In this document: in pieces, positions 1 to 6,334 of the stretch | Position numbering within the stretch: position 1 is the stretch's first letter | How the letters are laid out: the number at the start of each line of letters is the position of its first letter | Assembly (NCBI GenBank): GCA_019415705.1 | Contig: DXYS01000030.1 | Location: 1 to 17,870 of the forward strand | DNA: 17,870 nt | Origin: Bacteroidales bacterium | GTDB taxonomy: Bacteria; Bacteroidota; Bacteroidia; Bacteroidales; Muribaculaceae | Direction: 5' to 3' | Notes under the pieces: model-generated | Seen by the model: the letters and a program-made list of their open reading frames with translations, nothing else | Database searches by the model: none | What the model was told of the DNA's origin: nothing | Program-made: the position numbers and the translations under genes

Positions 1-61
1 CAAAATTGAGCATATTGGATTGAATTTCCAACAGCTTGGCCCGAAATGTCTTTGTGGTCAT
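1..61 (-). CDS. ECF-type RNA polymerase sigma factor, N-terminus only (partial)
   Basis: An ATG at 61 on the minus strand opens a frame that runs off the left edge of the window. The 20 visible residues begin MTTKTFRAKLLEIQ and continue with an asparagine-methionine-leucine-asparagine-phenylalanine stretch. This resembles the start of the short Bacteroidales ECF sigma-70 factors, where a run like F-R-x-x-L-L-x-x-Q-x-N-L-L-N-F-A leads into sigma region 2. If so, the protein would bind core RNA polymerase and direct it to a small set of promoters. The call rests on 20 residues and on recall of the family; the rest of the gene lies outside the window. No clear TAnnTTTG promoter is visible in 62-182. 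Confidence 0.55.
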   Translation of the reverse strand, partial: MTTKTFRAKLLEIQSNMLNF

Positions 62-145
62 AAATCAATTCCTCTGTAAAACGTAAAAAATAGTTACAAC
101 ATTCACACATAGCATCGCGTTGAAACGATGGTATACATCAATAAC

Positions 146-162
146 ATCCCCCGCGCGGGGAT
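146..162. repeat. GC-rich palindrome between the sigma factor and helicase genes
   Basis: ATCCCC (146-151) and GGGGAT (157-162) are perfect inverted arms around CGCGC; equivalently, CCCCGCGCGGGG at 149-160 is a perfect palindrome. It sits in an AT-rich spacer 85 bases upstream of the sigma-factor ATG and 63 bases beyond the helicase stop. No T-run follows on either strand, so it is not a typical terminator. It could be an operator or a leader hairpin for the sigma gene. That role is not shown by the sequence. Confidence 0.4.
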
Positions 163-195
163 TACTTCCGATTTATGAATAATTGGGTAATATTG

Positions 196-225
196 GCAAA
201 AAAGGACAATTCGGCAGACCGAATT
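196..225 (-). terminator. Rho-independent terminator of the helicase gene
   Basis: On the minus strand AATTCGG (225-219), loop TCTG and CCGAATT (214-208) form a perfect 7-bp stem, followed within three bases by a run of six T (203-198 on the minus strand). The stem begins inside the helicase TAA stop codon (227-225), so the stop and the terminator share a base. Confidence 0.75.
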
Positions 226-2243
226 TAACGTTTGCCTTTGCGGAGATTGCGTGCCATGGTGCGGTGGGCACGGGCAGACGATTTATCACCGACACCCTCA
301 TAGACCTCAGCGGCCGCGTCGTGGATGACGGCAATACGATCATTGCGTTCCAAGGCCAGCATCAGGCGGTCGAGCGCGTTGGCGGGGTCACCGGCGGCGG
401 CATAATGACGTCCGAGTTCGTAGGGCGCATGCCAGTCGGCCGTGTCGGCGTCGCAGGCTTGCAGCAATGCCTCGCAGCCGGCATCGGCATCGCCGGCAGC
501 AAGCAGCGCGAGACCTTTGCCCAACAGCGCCGGAGCGTATGACTCGCACAGAGACAAAGCCTTATCATAGTTGGCGAGGGCGGCATGCAAATCCCATCCG
601 TCGGCGCGACATTCATCGGCCATCTCGACATATTCGCGGGCAAGCGCCTCGAAACGTCGGCGGTTAGCCTCCAACCGGCCCTCAAGCTCGGCTATGCGAC
701 GGCGCAGACAGTTGGCCTCGGCGAGTTTGGCCGAGATAATACGCGCCGCCGAAGGACGCCCGAGATCGTTACGCTTGCCGACAGCCGTACACAACTGCTC
801 GGCGGCACGACGATAGTCGGCGCTGTCAAAAGCACGCGCAGCCTGACGGTAAGCCTCGTCAGCCTCGGCATCGGTCAGGGCCTCGCCGATAAGGCGGTCA
901 TCGTTAAACCGGCGGCTGAAACGCTGTATGGCGGGATCGACGAATATATCGCGCTCGTTGAGGGTGCTCATAAGAGTGATACCCTCCAAAGAGGTGCATC
1001 GGCTTAGGGCCACATAGCTCTGTCCGCCGGCAAAGGCTCCGCGACCGACATCTATCACGATGTGGTCAAAGGTCAGGCCCTGACTTTTATGGATAGTCAG
1101 CGCCCACGCGAGCTTGACGGGATACTGGGTGAATGTGCCTATCTCCTCCTCGGTGACCTTGCCGGTCTCCTCGTCGTAGCGGTAGCGTATGTTGCCCCAC
1201 TTCTCAATCTCGACGCTGTGGGTCTCGCCATTCTCGAGGCAAACCGAAATCGAATCGTCGTCAGCCTCGACGACACGGCCGAGACTACCGTTGACCCAGC
1301 GGCGCGACGGGTCGTTCTTAATGAAAACCACCTGCGCGCCTTCGCGCAGCACGAGCTGCAGATCGGTCGGATATGCGTTCTCGGGAAATTCGCCCGTGAC
1401 AGAGCCTGTATATGTACGCAGAGGCGTCTTGAGCGCCTCGAGACGCGACTCGTTGATGTGGTCTACAGTCTCGCGACGCGCGGCTATTGTCATGGTCAGA
1501 CGTCCGTCATCGTCGCCGGTGGGCGTGTCACTTTGGCCTACACGGGCGTTGATGCGGCGCAGATCGTCAGGCAGCGGAGCGCCAACGCGCACACGGTCGA
1601 GCATGCCGATAAAGTCGCTGTCGCGCTGACGATAGACCTTGCGCAATTCGATGGGTACGAGTGCGAAGTCGTCAAAGACATGGGCATTGAAGAAGTAAGG
1701 CGTGTGATAAGAACGACGGAGTATGTCGCGCATGTCGCCGGTCACCACCGGCTCGAGCTGAAAGATGTCGCCGACAAAAAGCATCTGCTTGCCGCCGAAG
1801 GGCTGTCGTCGATTGCCTGTGAAGACACGCAGTATCTTGTCAAGAAAATCTATAATATCTGCGCGCACCATCGAGATTTCGTCGATGATAATCAGTTCAA
1901 GCTCCTTTATGAGTTTGACCTTCTCTCGCGAATATTTGAGACGGGCACGCAGACGCTTTGGCTGAAAGTCGGGGTCGTCGGGCATCAGCGGCTTGAACGG
2001 TAACAGGAAGAAAGAATGGAGCGTCTGGCCGCCCACGTTGACGGCGGCTATCCCTGTCGGGGCAAGCACGACAAACTTCTTTGTCGTGTTGGCCGTGATA
2101 TAGCGCAGAAACGTTGATTTACCCGTACCGGCCTTACCCGTCAGGAAAACCGAGCGGTTGGTATGGTCAATCAGCGCCCTGAGTTTGACAAATTCGGGGT
2201 TGTCGAGGTCGATATTCTGATTGCTGTCTGTTTCCGAGCCCAT
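225..2243 (-). CDS. PIF1/RecD-like superfamily 1 DNA helicase with C-terminal TPR region
   Basis: A 672-residue cytoplasmic protein predicted to be an ATP-driven 5'-3' helicase. The SF1B motifs are visible in order: Walker A GKAGTGKST (36-44), Walker B DEIS (121-124), the FVGDIFQLEPV motif III region, IHKSQG (384-389) and YVALSR (410-415). The last two are typical of the UvrD_C_2 portion of PIF1/RecD proteins. From about residue 450 the sequence changes to Ala-rich helical repeats with alternating AYxxAxxAFxxADYxxA-type spacing. I read these as tetratricopeptide repeats, probably a protein-docking tail. This helicase-plus-TPR layout is known in Bacteroidetes, usually annotated only as an AAA or PIF1-like protein. 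PIF1 relatives act on forked or G-quadruplex DNA; the target here cannot be read from sequence. The gene is followed by its own terminator, and no TAnnTTTG box is evident upstream. Confidence 0.9.
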   Translation of the reverse strand: MGSETDSNQNIDLDNPEFVKLRALIDHTNRSVFLTGKAGTGKSTFLRYITANTTKKFVVLAPTGIAAVNVGGQTLHSFFLLPFKPLMPDDPDFQPKRLRARLKYSREKVKLIKELELIIIDEISMVRADIIDFLDKILRVFTGNRRQPFGGKQMLFVGDIFQLEPVVTGDMRDILRRSYHTPYFFNAHVFDDFALVPIELRKVYRQRDSDFIGMLDRVRVGAPLPDDLRRINARVGQSDTPTGDDDGRLTMTIAARRETVDHINESRLEALKTPLRTYTGSVTGEFPENAYPTDLQLVLREGAQVVFIKNDPSRRWVNGSLGRVVEADDDSISVCLENGETHSVEIEKWGNIRYRYDEETGKVTEEEIGTFTQYPVKLAWALTIHKSQGLTFDHIVIDVGRGAFAGGQSYVALSRCTSLEGITLMSTLNERDIFVDPAIQRFSRRFNDDRLIGEALTDAEADEAYRQAARAFDSADYRRAAEQLCTAVGKRNDLGRPSAARIISAKLAEANCLRRRIAELEGRLEANRRRFEALAREYVEMADECRADGWDLHAALANYDKALSLCESYAPALLGKGLALLAAGDADAGCEALLQACDADTADWHAPYELGRHYAAAGDPANALDRLMLALERNDRIAVIHDAAAEVYEGVGDKSSARAHRTMARNLRKGKR

Positions 2244-2270
2244 TGTCGCGCCTGATTTAGTGCAAAAGAA

Positions 2271-2311
2271 AGCCGGAAAAGCGAGGAGAATGGACCCCGG
2301 CCTTTCCGGCT
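2271..2311 (-). terminator. Probable terminator hairpin downstream of the barrel-protein gene
   Basis: AGCCGGAAA (2271-2279) and TTTCCGGCT (2303-2311) are perfect 9-bp inverted arms around a 23-base GC-rich loop. On the minus strand the hairpin lies 29 bases past the stop of the barrel gene and is followed by TTCTTTTG. The long loop and interrupted T-run make it less certain than the other terminators here. It lies in the 96-base spacer directly upstream of the helicase gene, so it could instead act in the helicase leader. Confidence 0.5.
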
Positions 2312-2339
2312 ATAAAGTTACTGAATTTTCAGCTTATTT

Positions 2340-3959
2340 TCAGAATTTATATCCTACAGAAAGTACAATCGAGCTGTTTGATTCGGTGAAATCGGCACGG
2401 GGAGCCGAGTAGCCCATGTAATCGGGATAGGCGAAGAACTCGCTCTTGCGGTTTTTGTAGACATAAGCGCCGTCAAAGTACCAGCCTTTATACTTGTAGC
2501 CGATGCCGGCGGTAATATAATATGTCTCTTTATTGAGCGTGAAACTTGCGTCGGTGCCTGATGTAAACACTTCGTTCTTGCCGTCGAGAGTCTCCTGCTT
2601 TGTCGAGCTTGTCTGATAGTTCATGCCGGCGCGGAGGCTCAGCTGACGTGTGGCGCGGTACTCGAGACCGAGGCGCACGATATTGACACCCTTGAAACAG
2701 TTCTTGATATTGTTATTAACGTCTGTATCGTCGGTGAAATCGTCATAGTAATATCCGCTCTGATACTTAACCTTGGAGGTGTTGTAGGCCTGACGCTCAT
2801 AGTCTAAGGAGACTATAGCCTCGTTGCCGATAACAAGCGCACCGCCGAACATCAGACGCCACGGAGTGTGTAGACGCGAGTCAAACGAGGCCCACTCGGT
2901 GTACTCGGGATCCTTGGCATTGTAGTTTGAAAGAGGATTGTCGTCAGACTCCGGTGCATTGGGGTCGTAATAGCTGTAGCGGACCGATGCGTCGTAGCCA
3001 TGTGAGAGGTTATACCATGTCGGGGTGTGGAATGCCATGCCGAGACGTACCATAGGAGCGGGACGCACAATGAGACCGAGCTTGAAGTTCCAGCCGGTGC
3101 CGGTGATTTTCTTGCGGTTAGCCATCGAGAAACCGGCGTCGCCAGTTGTAAGACCGTTTGTGGCCGACATGATGCGTGCATTTTCCATCGACTCGCTGTA
3201 ATATGTCTCACGGCTGTAGCTGAGGTCTGTGACACCGATGCCTACGCCCCAGTAGACCACGTCACTGACATTGCCGCCTATGTCGAAGTTATACTCATCG
3301 ACATAACCATGCTCGCGCACATCATAATCAGCGTCGCCATAAGTGCCCTGCTGGAAAAGACCGATATAATTATCGGGCTCTGACGGATTCTCGTTAATCA
3401 TGAAACTGTTGTAAGCAAGAATACTTGACCAGTTGCAGTCAGAGTCAAGATACGGGTTGTAACCGTCGGCAAACTCAAGGTCAGCCGGTGTCTGACCGCC
3501 GCTGCACGAGGCTATGTAGTTAGAGAGCGAGTTCTGAGTCGGGAGGTTATAGCCTCGCGTGATACGGTCAAAAGAGTTGACACGACCGTAGGTGACGCCC
3601 CATGAGAGCGAACGCAGACCGCTGCCCAACCAAGCCGTGCCGACATAACCGAAGTTGTTGCAGAAAGCCTTGGTCTGCGAGTCTTTGTTTGTGCCCTGAT
3701 TAGTCATGGTCTTGTATGAACGCATGTTGATGTCGAGAGTCGCACCGATTTCGCTGCCGCGATAGATGCCGACACCGGCGGGATTCTGACCGAGAGTCGA
3801 AAGGTCGCCTCCGAGAGCCGTAAATGCACCGCCCATCGACATGAAACGGGCTGTGCCGCGGAATTCTGACTGTGACAGCGTATAAGCGTCGTCAGTGCTT
3901 TGTGCAAAAGCGGCGACCGGCAGACAGGCTGCCAACGCTATGGCTTGTATTCTTTTCAT
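2340..3959 (-). CDS. Outer-membrane beta-barrel protein, OmpP1/FadL-like
   Basis: A 539-residue exported protein. Residues 1-19 (MKRIQAIALAACLPVAAFA) are a signal peptide with an AxA cleavage site. The mature N-terminus contains SMGGAFTALGGD (41-52) followed by STLGQNPAGVG (54-64), the hallmark of the OmpP1/FadL/TodX-like barrel proteins that are abundant in Bacteroidales and sometimes labelled hemin receptor. The rest alternates short Tyr-, Trp- and Gly-rich strands and ends LSVGYKF with a terminal Phe, as expected for insertion by the BAM complex. FadL relatives move hydrophobic compounds across the outer membrane; the ligand here is unknown. The upstream neighbour, an exported Trp/Ser-rich protein, is co-directional but separated by a fold-back repeat at 3999-4085, and I see no TAnnTTTG box in the spacer. 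Confidence 0.82.
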   Translation of the reverse strand: MKRIQAIALAACLPVAAFAQSTDDAYTLSQSEFRGTARFMSMGGAFTALGGDLSTLGQNPAGVGIYRGSEIGATLDINMRSYKTMTNQGTNKDSQTKAFCNNFGYVGTAWLGSGLRSLSWGVTYGRVNSFDRITRGYNLPTQNSLSNYIASCSGGQTPADLEFADGYNPYLDSDCNWSSILAYNSFMINENPSEPDNYIGLFQQGTYGDADYDVREHGYVDEYNFDIGGNVSDVVYWGVGIGVTDLSYSRETYYSESMENARIMSATNGLTTGDAGFSMANRKKITGTGWNFKLGLIVRPAPMVRLGMAFHTPTWYNLSHGYDASVRYSYYDPNAPESDDNPLSNYNAKDPEYTEWASFDSRLHTPWRLMFGGALVIGNEAIVSLDYERQAYNTSKVKYQSGYYYDDFTDDTDVNNNIKNCFKGVNIVRLGLEYRATRQLSLRAGMNYQTSSTKQETLDGKNEVFTSGTDASFTLNKETYYITAGIGYKYKGWYFDGAYVYKNRKSEFFAYPDYMGYSAPRADFTESNSSIVLSVGYKF

Positions 3960-3998
3960 AATAAACAGTTGATGAGTTTCAGAAGAAAGTTTAAGTAA

Positions 3999-4085
3999 CG
4001 AGGCTTGACAGATGCCTTAAAAAAATAATGTCCGACAGACTCAAAAAGTTTATATGCAGACGTTTTTTAAGTTCTGTAAGCCTCG
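3999..4085. repeat. Long imperfect inverted repeat (fold-back)
   Basis: The left arm (3999-4024) starts CGAGGCTT, then has ACAGA and CTTAAAAAA. The right arm (4063-4085) is the reverse complement of the same blocks in the same order, with an extra G after CGAGGCTT and TGC opposite A as the only interruptions. That gives about 22 paired bases with a 38-base AT-rich loop. It fills most of the 136-base spacer between the Trp/Ser-rich gene (stop at 4096) and the barrel gene (start at 3959). On the minus strand the loop ends in a seven-T run. It may be an unusual terminator or attenuator, or a small mobile repeat. Confidence 0.6.
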
Positions 4086-4095
4086 TCCGGAGCTG

Positions 4096-5352
4096 TTAAC
4101 GACGACCTCTGCCGCCTCCGCCGCCCGATGAGTGCGAGCCGCCACCGTGACTGCCGGAGTAGCCTGACGAGCCGCGCGACGACGAGCGATAAGACGAGCC
4201 TCGTGACGAAGACGAGGAGCTGCCTGAGTTATAGCTCGGACTGTAGCTGTTGTGGTTGCTGTCATATGATGACGACGATGATGAGGGACGGGCAGACGGT
4301 CGGTAACCGTTAGAGGTTGAAGAGCCTGCTGCACGGCCGCGGCCGAGATTGCCGGGACGCGATGAGGATGATGAGGATGACGACGGACGTGTCGAAGGGG
4401 TGTAGTTACCGCCGGGACGCGACGACGAGGCTGCGCCGACTGACGAGCCGCTGTAACGGCCTCGACCCATGTTGCCGGGACGCGATGCGCCGGAGGGAGA
4501 TGTCGACGGAGTGTATCCCGATCCGGGACGGTGTGAGGCTATAGAGCCGCTGCCTCTCGGGATGTTAGGACGCGAACTGCCCGAAGGCGTCATAGGACGA
4601 TAGCCCCATACGGGCCCGGGGCGCCATGCGGGTCCCCAACCCCAAGACGGACCCCAGCCCCAAGACGGGTATCCCCACGACGGGCCCCAGCTCCAAGACG
4701 GGCCCCAACCGGGTCCCCAGCCCCAAGCCCAGTCATAATACCACGGATCCCATGATATCGACCAAGAGGGGCCCCAGACGCTCCAGCGCCAAGGGTTGCC
4801 GTAGCGCCATGTCCACGACGGACTCCAAGCATACCACGGGTCATCGACGACATAGACGTTTATATTAGTCTGCGGCTGTGAAGTCGTGTAATAGTAGGCA
4901 TCCTGCAGGTCGGCGTCATTGCTTCCACTCACAATCTCGGGATTGTGGAAGCGCTCGATGCGCTGTGTGTAGGCGAAGTCGGAGCCTCCCTCCTTCTCGG
5001 CCGCAACACTATCAGGCACGAGGAACTGCCCGCGACGGTTGTATGTGTCGACGTCGACGCTGCTTGAGCCGGCGCCGGGGGTATATGTGTCGGCCGCGGG
5101 ATAGTCAGCCACGCGGGCCGGAGCGTCAGATGTCGGGCGGTTGCCGGTACTGTAATTATAATATGTGCCCGACGAAGATTTCTTTTTCTGACTCGTCTGA
5201 GGCTGTTTTTTGGTCTGCTCTTTCTTTTTTGACGAGGCGTCATAGTAGATGTCGTCGTCATAATAATAGTCCTGAGCCACAGCCACAACGGGCAGTGCGG
5301 CGACCATTATCACAGGCAGCAGACGTTTAATGTTGTTGATTAGATTAGTCAT
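4096..5352 (-). CDS. Exported Trp/Tyr-rich and Ser-rich low-complexity repeat protein
   Basis: A 418-residue protein of unknown function. Residues 1-27 (hydrophobic stretch ending VVAVAQ) form a signal peptide with likely cleavage at AVA/Q. A Tyr/Asp-rich then Lys/Gln-rich segment follows, then a more complex region containing RIERFHNPEIVSG. At about 168-252 the chain is dominated by Trp, Gly, Pro and Ser with WGPSW-type units. From about 255 to 370 there are three imperfect Ser/Arg/Pro/Gly repeats carrying SRPGNMGRGR-like cores. The tail is Ser- and Gly-rich and ends GGGGGRGRR. No lipobox cysteine is present. Similar Trp-rich secreted proteins occur in Bacteroides, sometimes named after vitellogenin purely because of composition. 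I infer a surface or periplasmic role. The barrel-protein gene lies downstream on the same strand. Confidence 0.8.
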   Translation of the reverse strand: MTNLINNIKRLLPVIMVAALPVVAVAQDYYYDDDIYYDASSKKKEQTKKQPQTSQKKKSSSGTYYNYSTGNRPTSDAPARVADYPAADTYTPGAGSSSVDVDTYNRRGQFLVPDSVAAEKEGGSDFAYTQRIERFHNPEIVSGSNDADLQDAYYYTTSQPQTNINVYVVDDPWYAWSPSWTWRYGNPWRWSVWGPSWSISWDPWYYDWAWGWGPGWGPSWSWGPSWGYPSWGWGPSWGWGPAWRPGPVWGYRPMTPSGSSRPNIPRGSGSIASHRPGSGYTPSTSPSGASRPGNMGRGRYSGSSVGAASSSRPGGNYTPSTRPSSSSSSSSRPGNLGRGRAAGSSTSNGYRPSARPSSSSSSYDSNHNSYSPSYNSGSSSSSSRGSSYRSSSRGSSGYSGSHGGGSHSSGGGGGRGRR

Positions 5353-5485
5353 CAGAGAGATTGTTTGTTATAGATTATACTTATTTTACTTCTAAAAGGT
5401 TTATACATGTCCTGCGACATTTAATAATTAGACGACAGTGGCGACAAAAAGTTTAATTGCGGTGAATGTATTTGATGCGTGGTTA

Positions 5486-5493
5486 CAAAAATA
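5486..5493 (-). promoter_or_regulatory. Candidate -7 box for the Trp/Ser-rich protein gene
   Basis: TATTTTTG on the minus strand matches the Bacteroidetes -7 consensus TAnnTTTG. A GTTG lies 16 bases upstream, which is short for the usual -33 spacing. Two GATATC palindromes (5505-5510 and 5514-5519) separated by AAC flank this region and could be an operator. If used, the leader before the ATG at 5352 would be roughly 125 bases. Confidence 0.4.
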
Positions 5494-5539
5494 GTAATTA
5501 ATATGATATCAACGATATCTGTCAGAATTTTTAACTTGT

Positions 5540-5573
5540 AAAAAAACCGCCGGCGGCACACGGCCTCCGGCGG
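5540..5573 (-). terminator. Rho-independent terminator of the HdeD-like gene
   Basis: On the minus strand CCGCCGG (5573-5567) pairs with CCGGCGG (5553-5547). Three more inner pairs follow after one mismatch, and the structure is followed directly by seven T (5546-5540). It lies 49 bases past the stop codon of the gene at 5622-6182 and insulates it from the Trp/Ser-rich gene downstream. Confidence 0.88.
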
Positions 5574-5621
5574 AATATATCTTAGACAGCCCGCCTGACG
5601 GGGACTGACTTCGGGTTGTTT

Positions 5622-6182
5622 TTATTTCTCGTCCTTTTCCTCGGGTTTCATTTCATAAGAGGTGATGGCAACAGTGAAGCCCCAGTAAATGAATGCGATT
5701 GACACAAGGAATGAAACCATAAACATGTCGCTCACCCAACCGGCCTCAAGGAAGAAGAAACCGATGACACAGAGCAGGATGCCGTTGACAATGCCGAGCC
5801 ACCAATAGCGCCCGTTGCGACGCGATGCCGCTCCGACAAAGGCCTCTATGCCCCAGAACAGGAAGATAAATGCAAGGAAATAAGGGAACACTGCCTCAGA
5901 AAGCAGGACCGAACGCACGAGCATAAATCCGATAAACATGTCGATGACACCGCCGGCAAGCCACCAGCCCCAGCCTTTGGGACGATTAATACCCGACGAT
6001 ACACAAACCTGTACGACACCGGCCAGAATCAGCAGCCAGCCGAAAATCTGAGATGCTACGGCATAACCGGCTGCGGGCCAAAACCAATATGCAAAGCCGC
6101 CTATCACAAGCAGGATACCGACAACAAGCACAACCCACCAATAACGGGTCTGTCCTAAATAGTTGATGTTAAGAGATTTCAT
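5622..6182 (-). CDS. HdeD-like (DUF308) six-helix inner-membrane protein
   Basis: A 186-residue integral membrane protein with six predicted helices at about 15-35, 41-61, 73-94, 98-119, 127-147 and 152-175, in three pairs joined by short loops. The internal similarity of helix pairs, with WW or W-G-x-x at the helix starts and G-x-x-x-[FIL] packing motifs, is the pattern of the HdeD/DUF308 family. E. coli HdeD is linked to acid resistance at high cell density, but the family's molecular function is unknown. The C-terminus is a short charged tail, EMKPEEKDEK. The gene is divergent from mutS2 across a short AT-rich spacer and has its own terminator, so it is probably monocistronic. I saw no clear TAnnTTTG box upstream. 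Confidence 0.85.
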   Translation of the reverse strand: MKSLNINYLGQTRYWWVVLVVGILLVIGGFAYWFWPAAGYAVASQIFGWLLILAGVVQVCVSSGINRPKGWGWWLAGGVIDMFIGFMLVRSVLLSEAVFPYFLAFIFLFWGIEAFVGAASRRNGRYWWLGIVNGILLCVIGFFFLEAGWVSDMFMVSFLVSIAFIYWGFTVAITSYEMKPEEKDEK

Positions 6183-6232
6183 GACGATAAATAAATTAGT
6201 TAAACTTTTTTATGCTGTTTTGTTAATTTCGA

Positions 6233-6265
6233 TTTGGTATTATAACACTTGCTTAACATATTTTG
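6233..6265 (+). promoter_or_regulatory. Weak candidate promoter for mutS2
   Basis: TTTG at 6233-6236 is followed after 22 bases by TATTTTG (6259-6265), one base short of the TAnnTTTG consensus. Transcription from here would begin near 6272, upstream of the proposed ATG at 6335. A second match, TAATTTTG at 6319-6326, would give an almost leaderless message and has no upstream partner. Confidence 0.3.
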
Positions 6266-6334
6266 TTGGGTATTATCGTTCTTTTTAACCGACCCTATGC
6301 CGACGATGATTTTTTTGCTAATTTTGCCGTGAGT

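Noticed and set aside
1062..2003. A 313-codon open frame on the plus strand, antisense to the helicase gene
   Set aside because: It lies wholly inside the helicase gene, whose full set of helicase motifs is intact, and its translation shows no recognisable domain. Long antisense frames are expected in GC-rich coding DNA.
4600..4850. Regularly repeated CCCCAAGACGG-like units that could suggest a CRISPR array or a tandem repeat locus
   Set aside because: The units are in frame with the Trp-rich block (WGPSW codons) of the exported protein and vary as coding repeats do. Spacing is only a few codons, with no spacer-length unique sequence.
4878..5330. A 150-codon plus-strand frame opposite the exported protein
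   Set aside because: It is a shadow of the low-complexity gene: Arg/Cys-rich, with no signal, domain or promoter.
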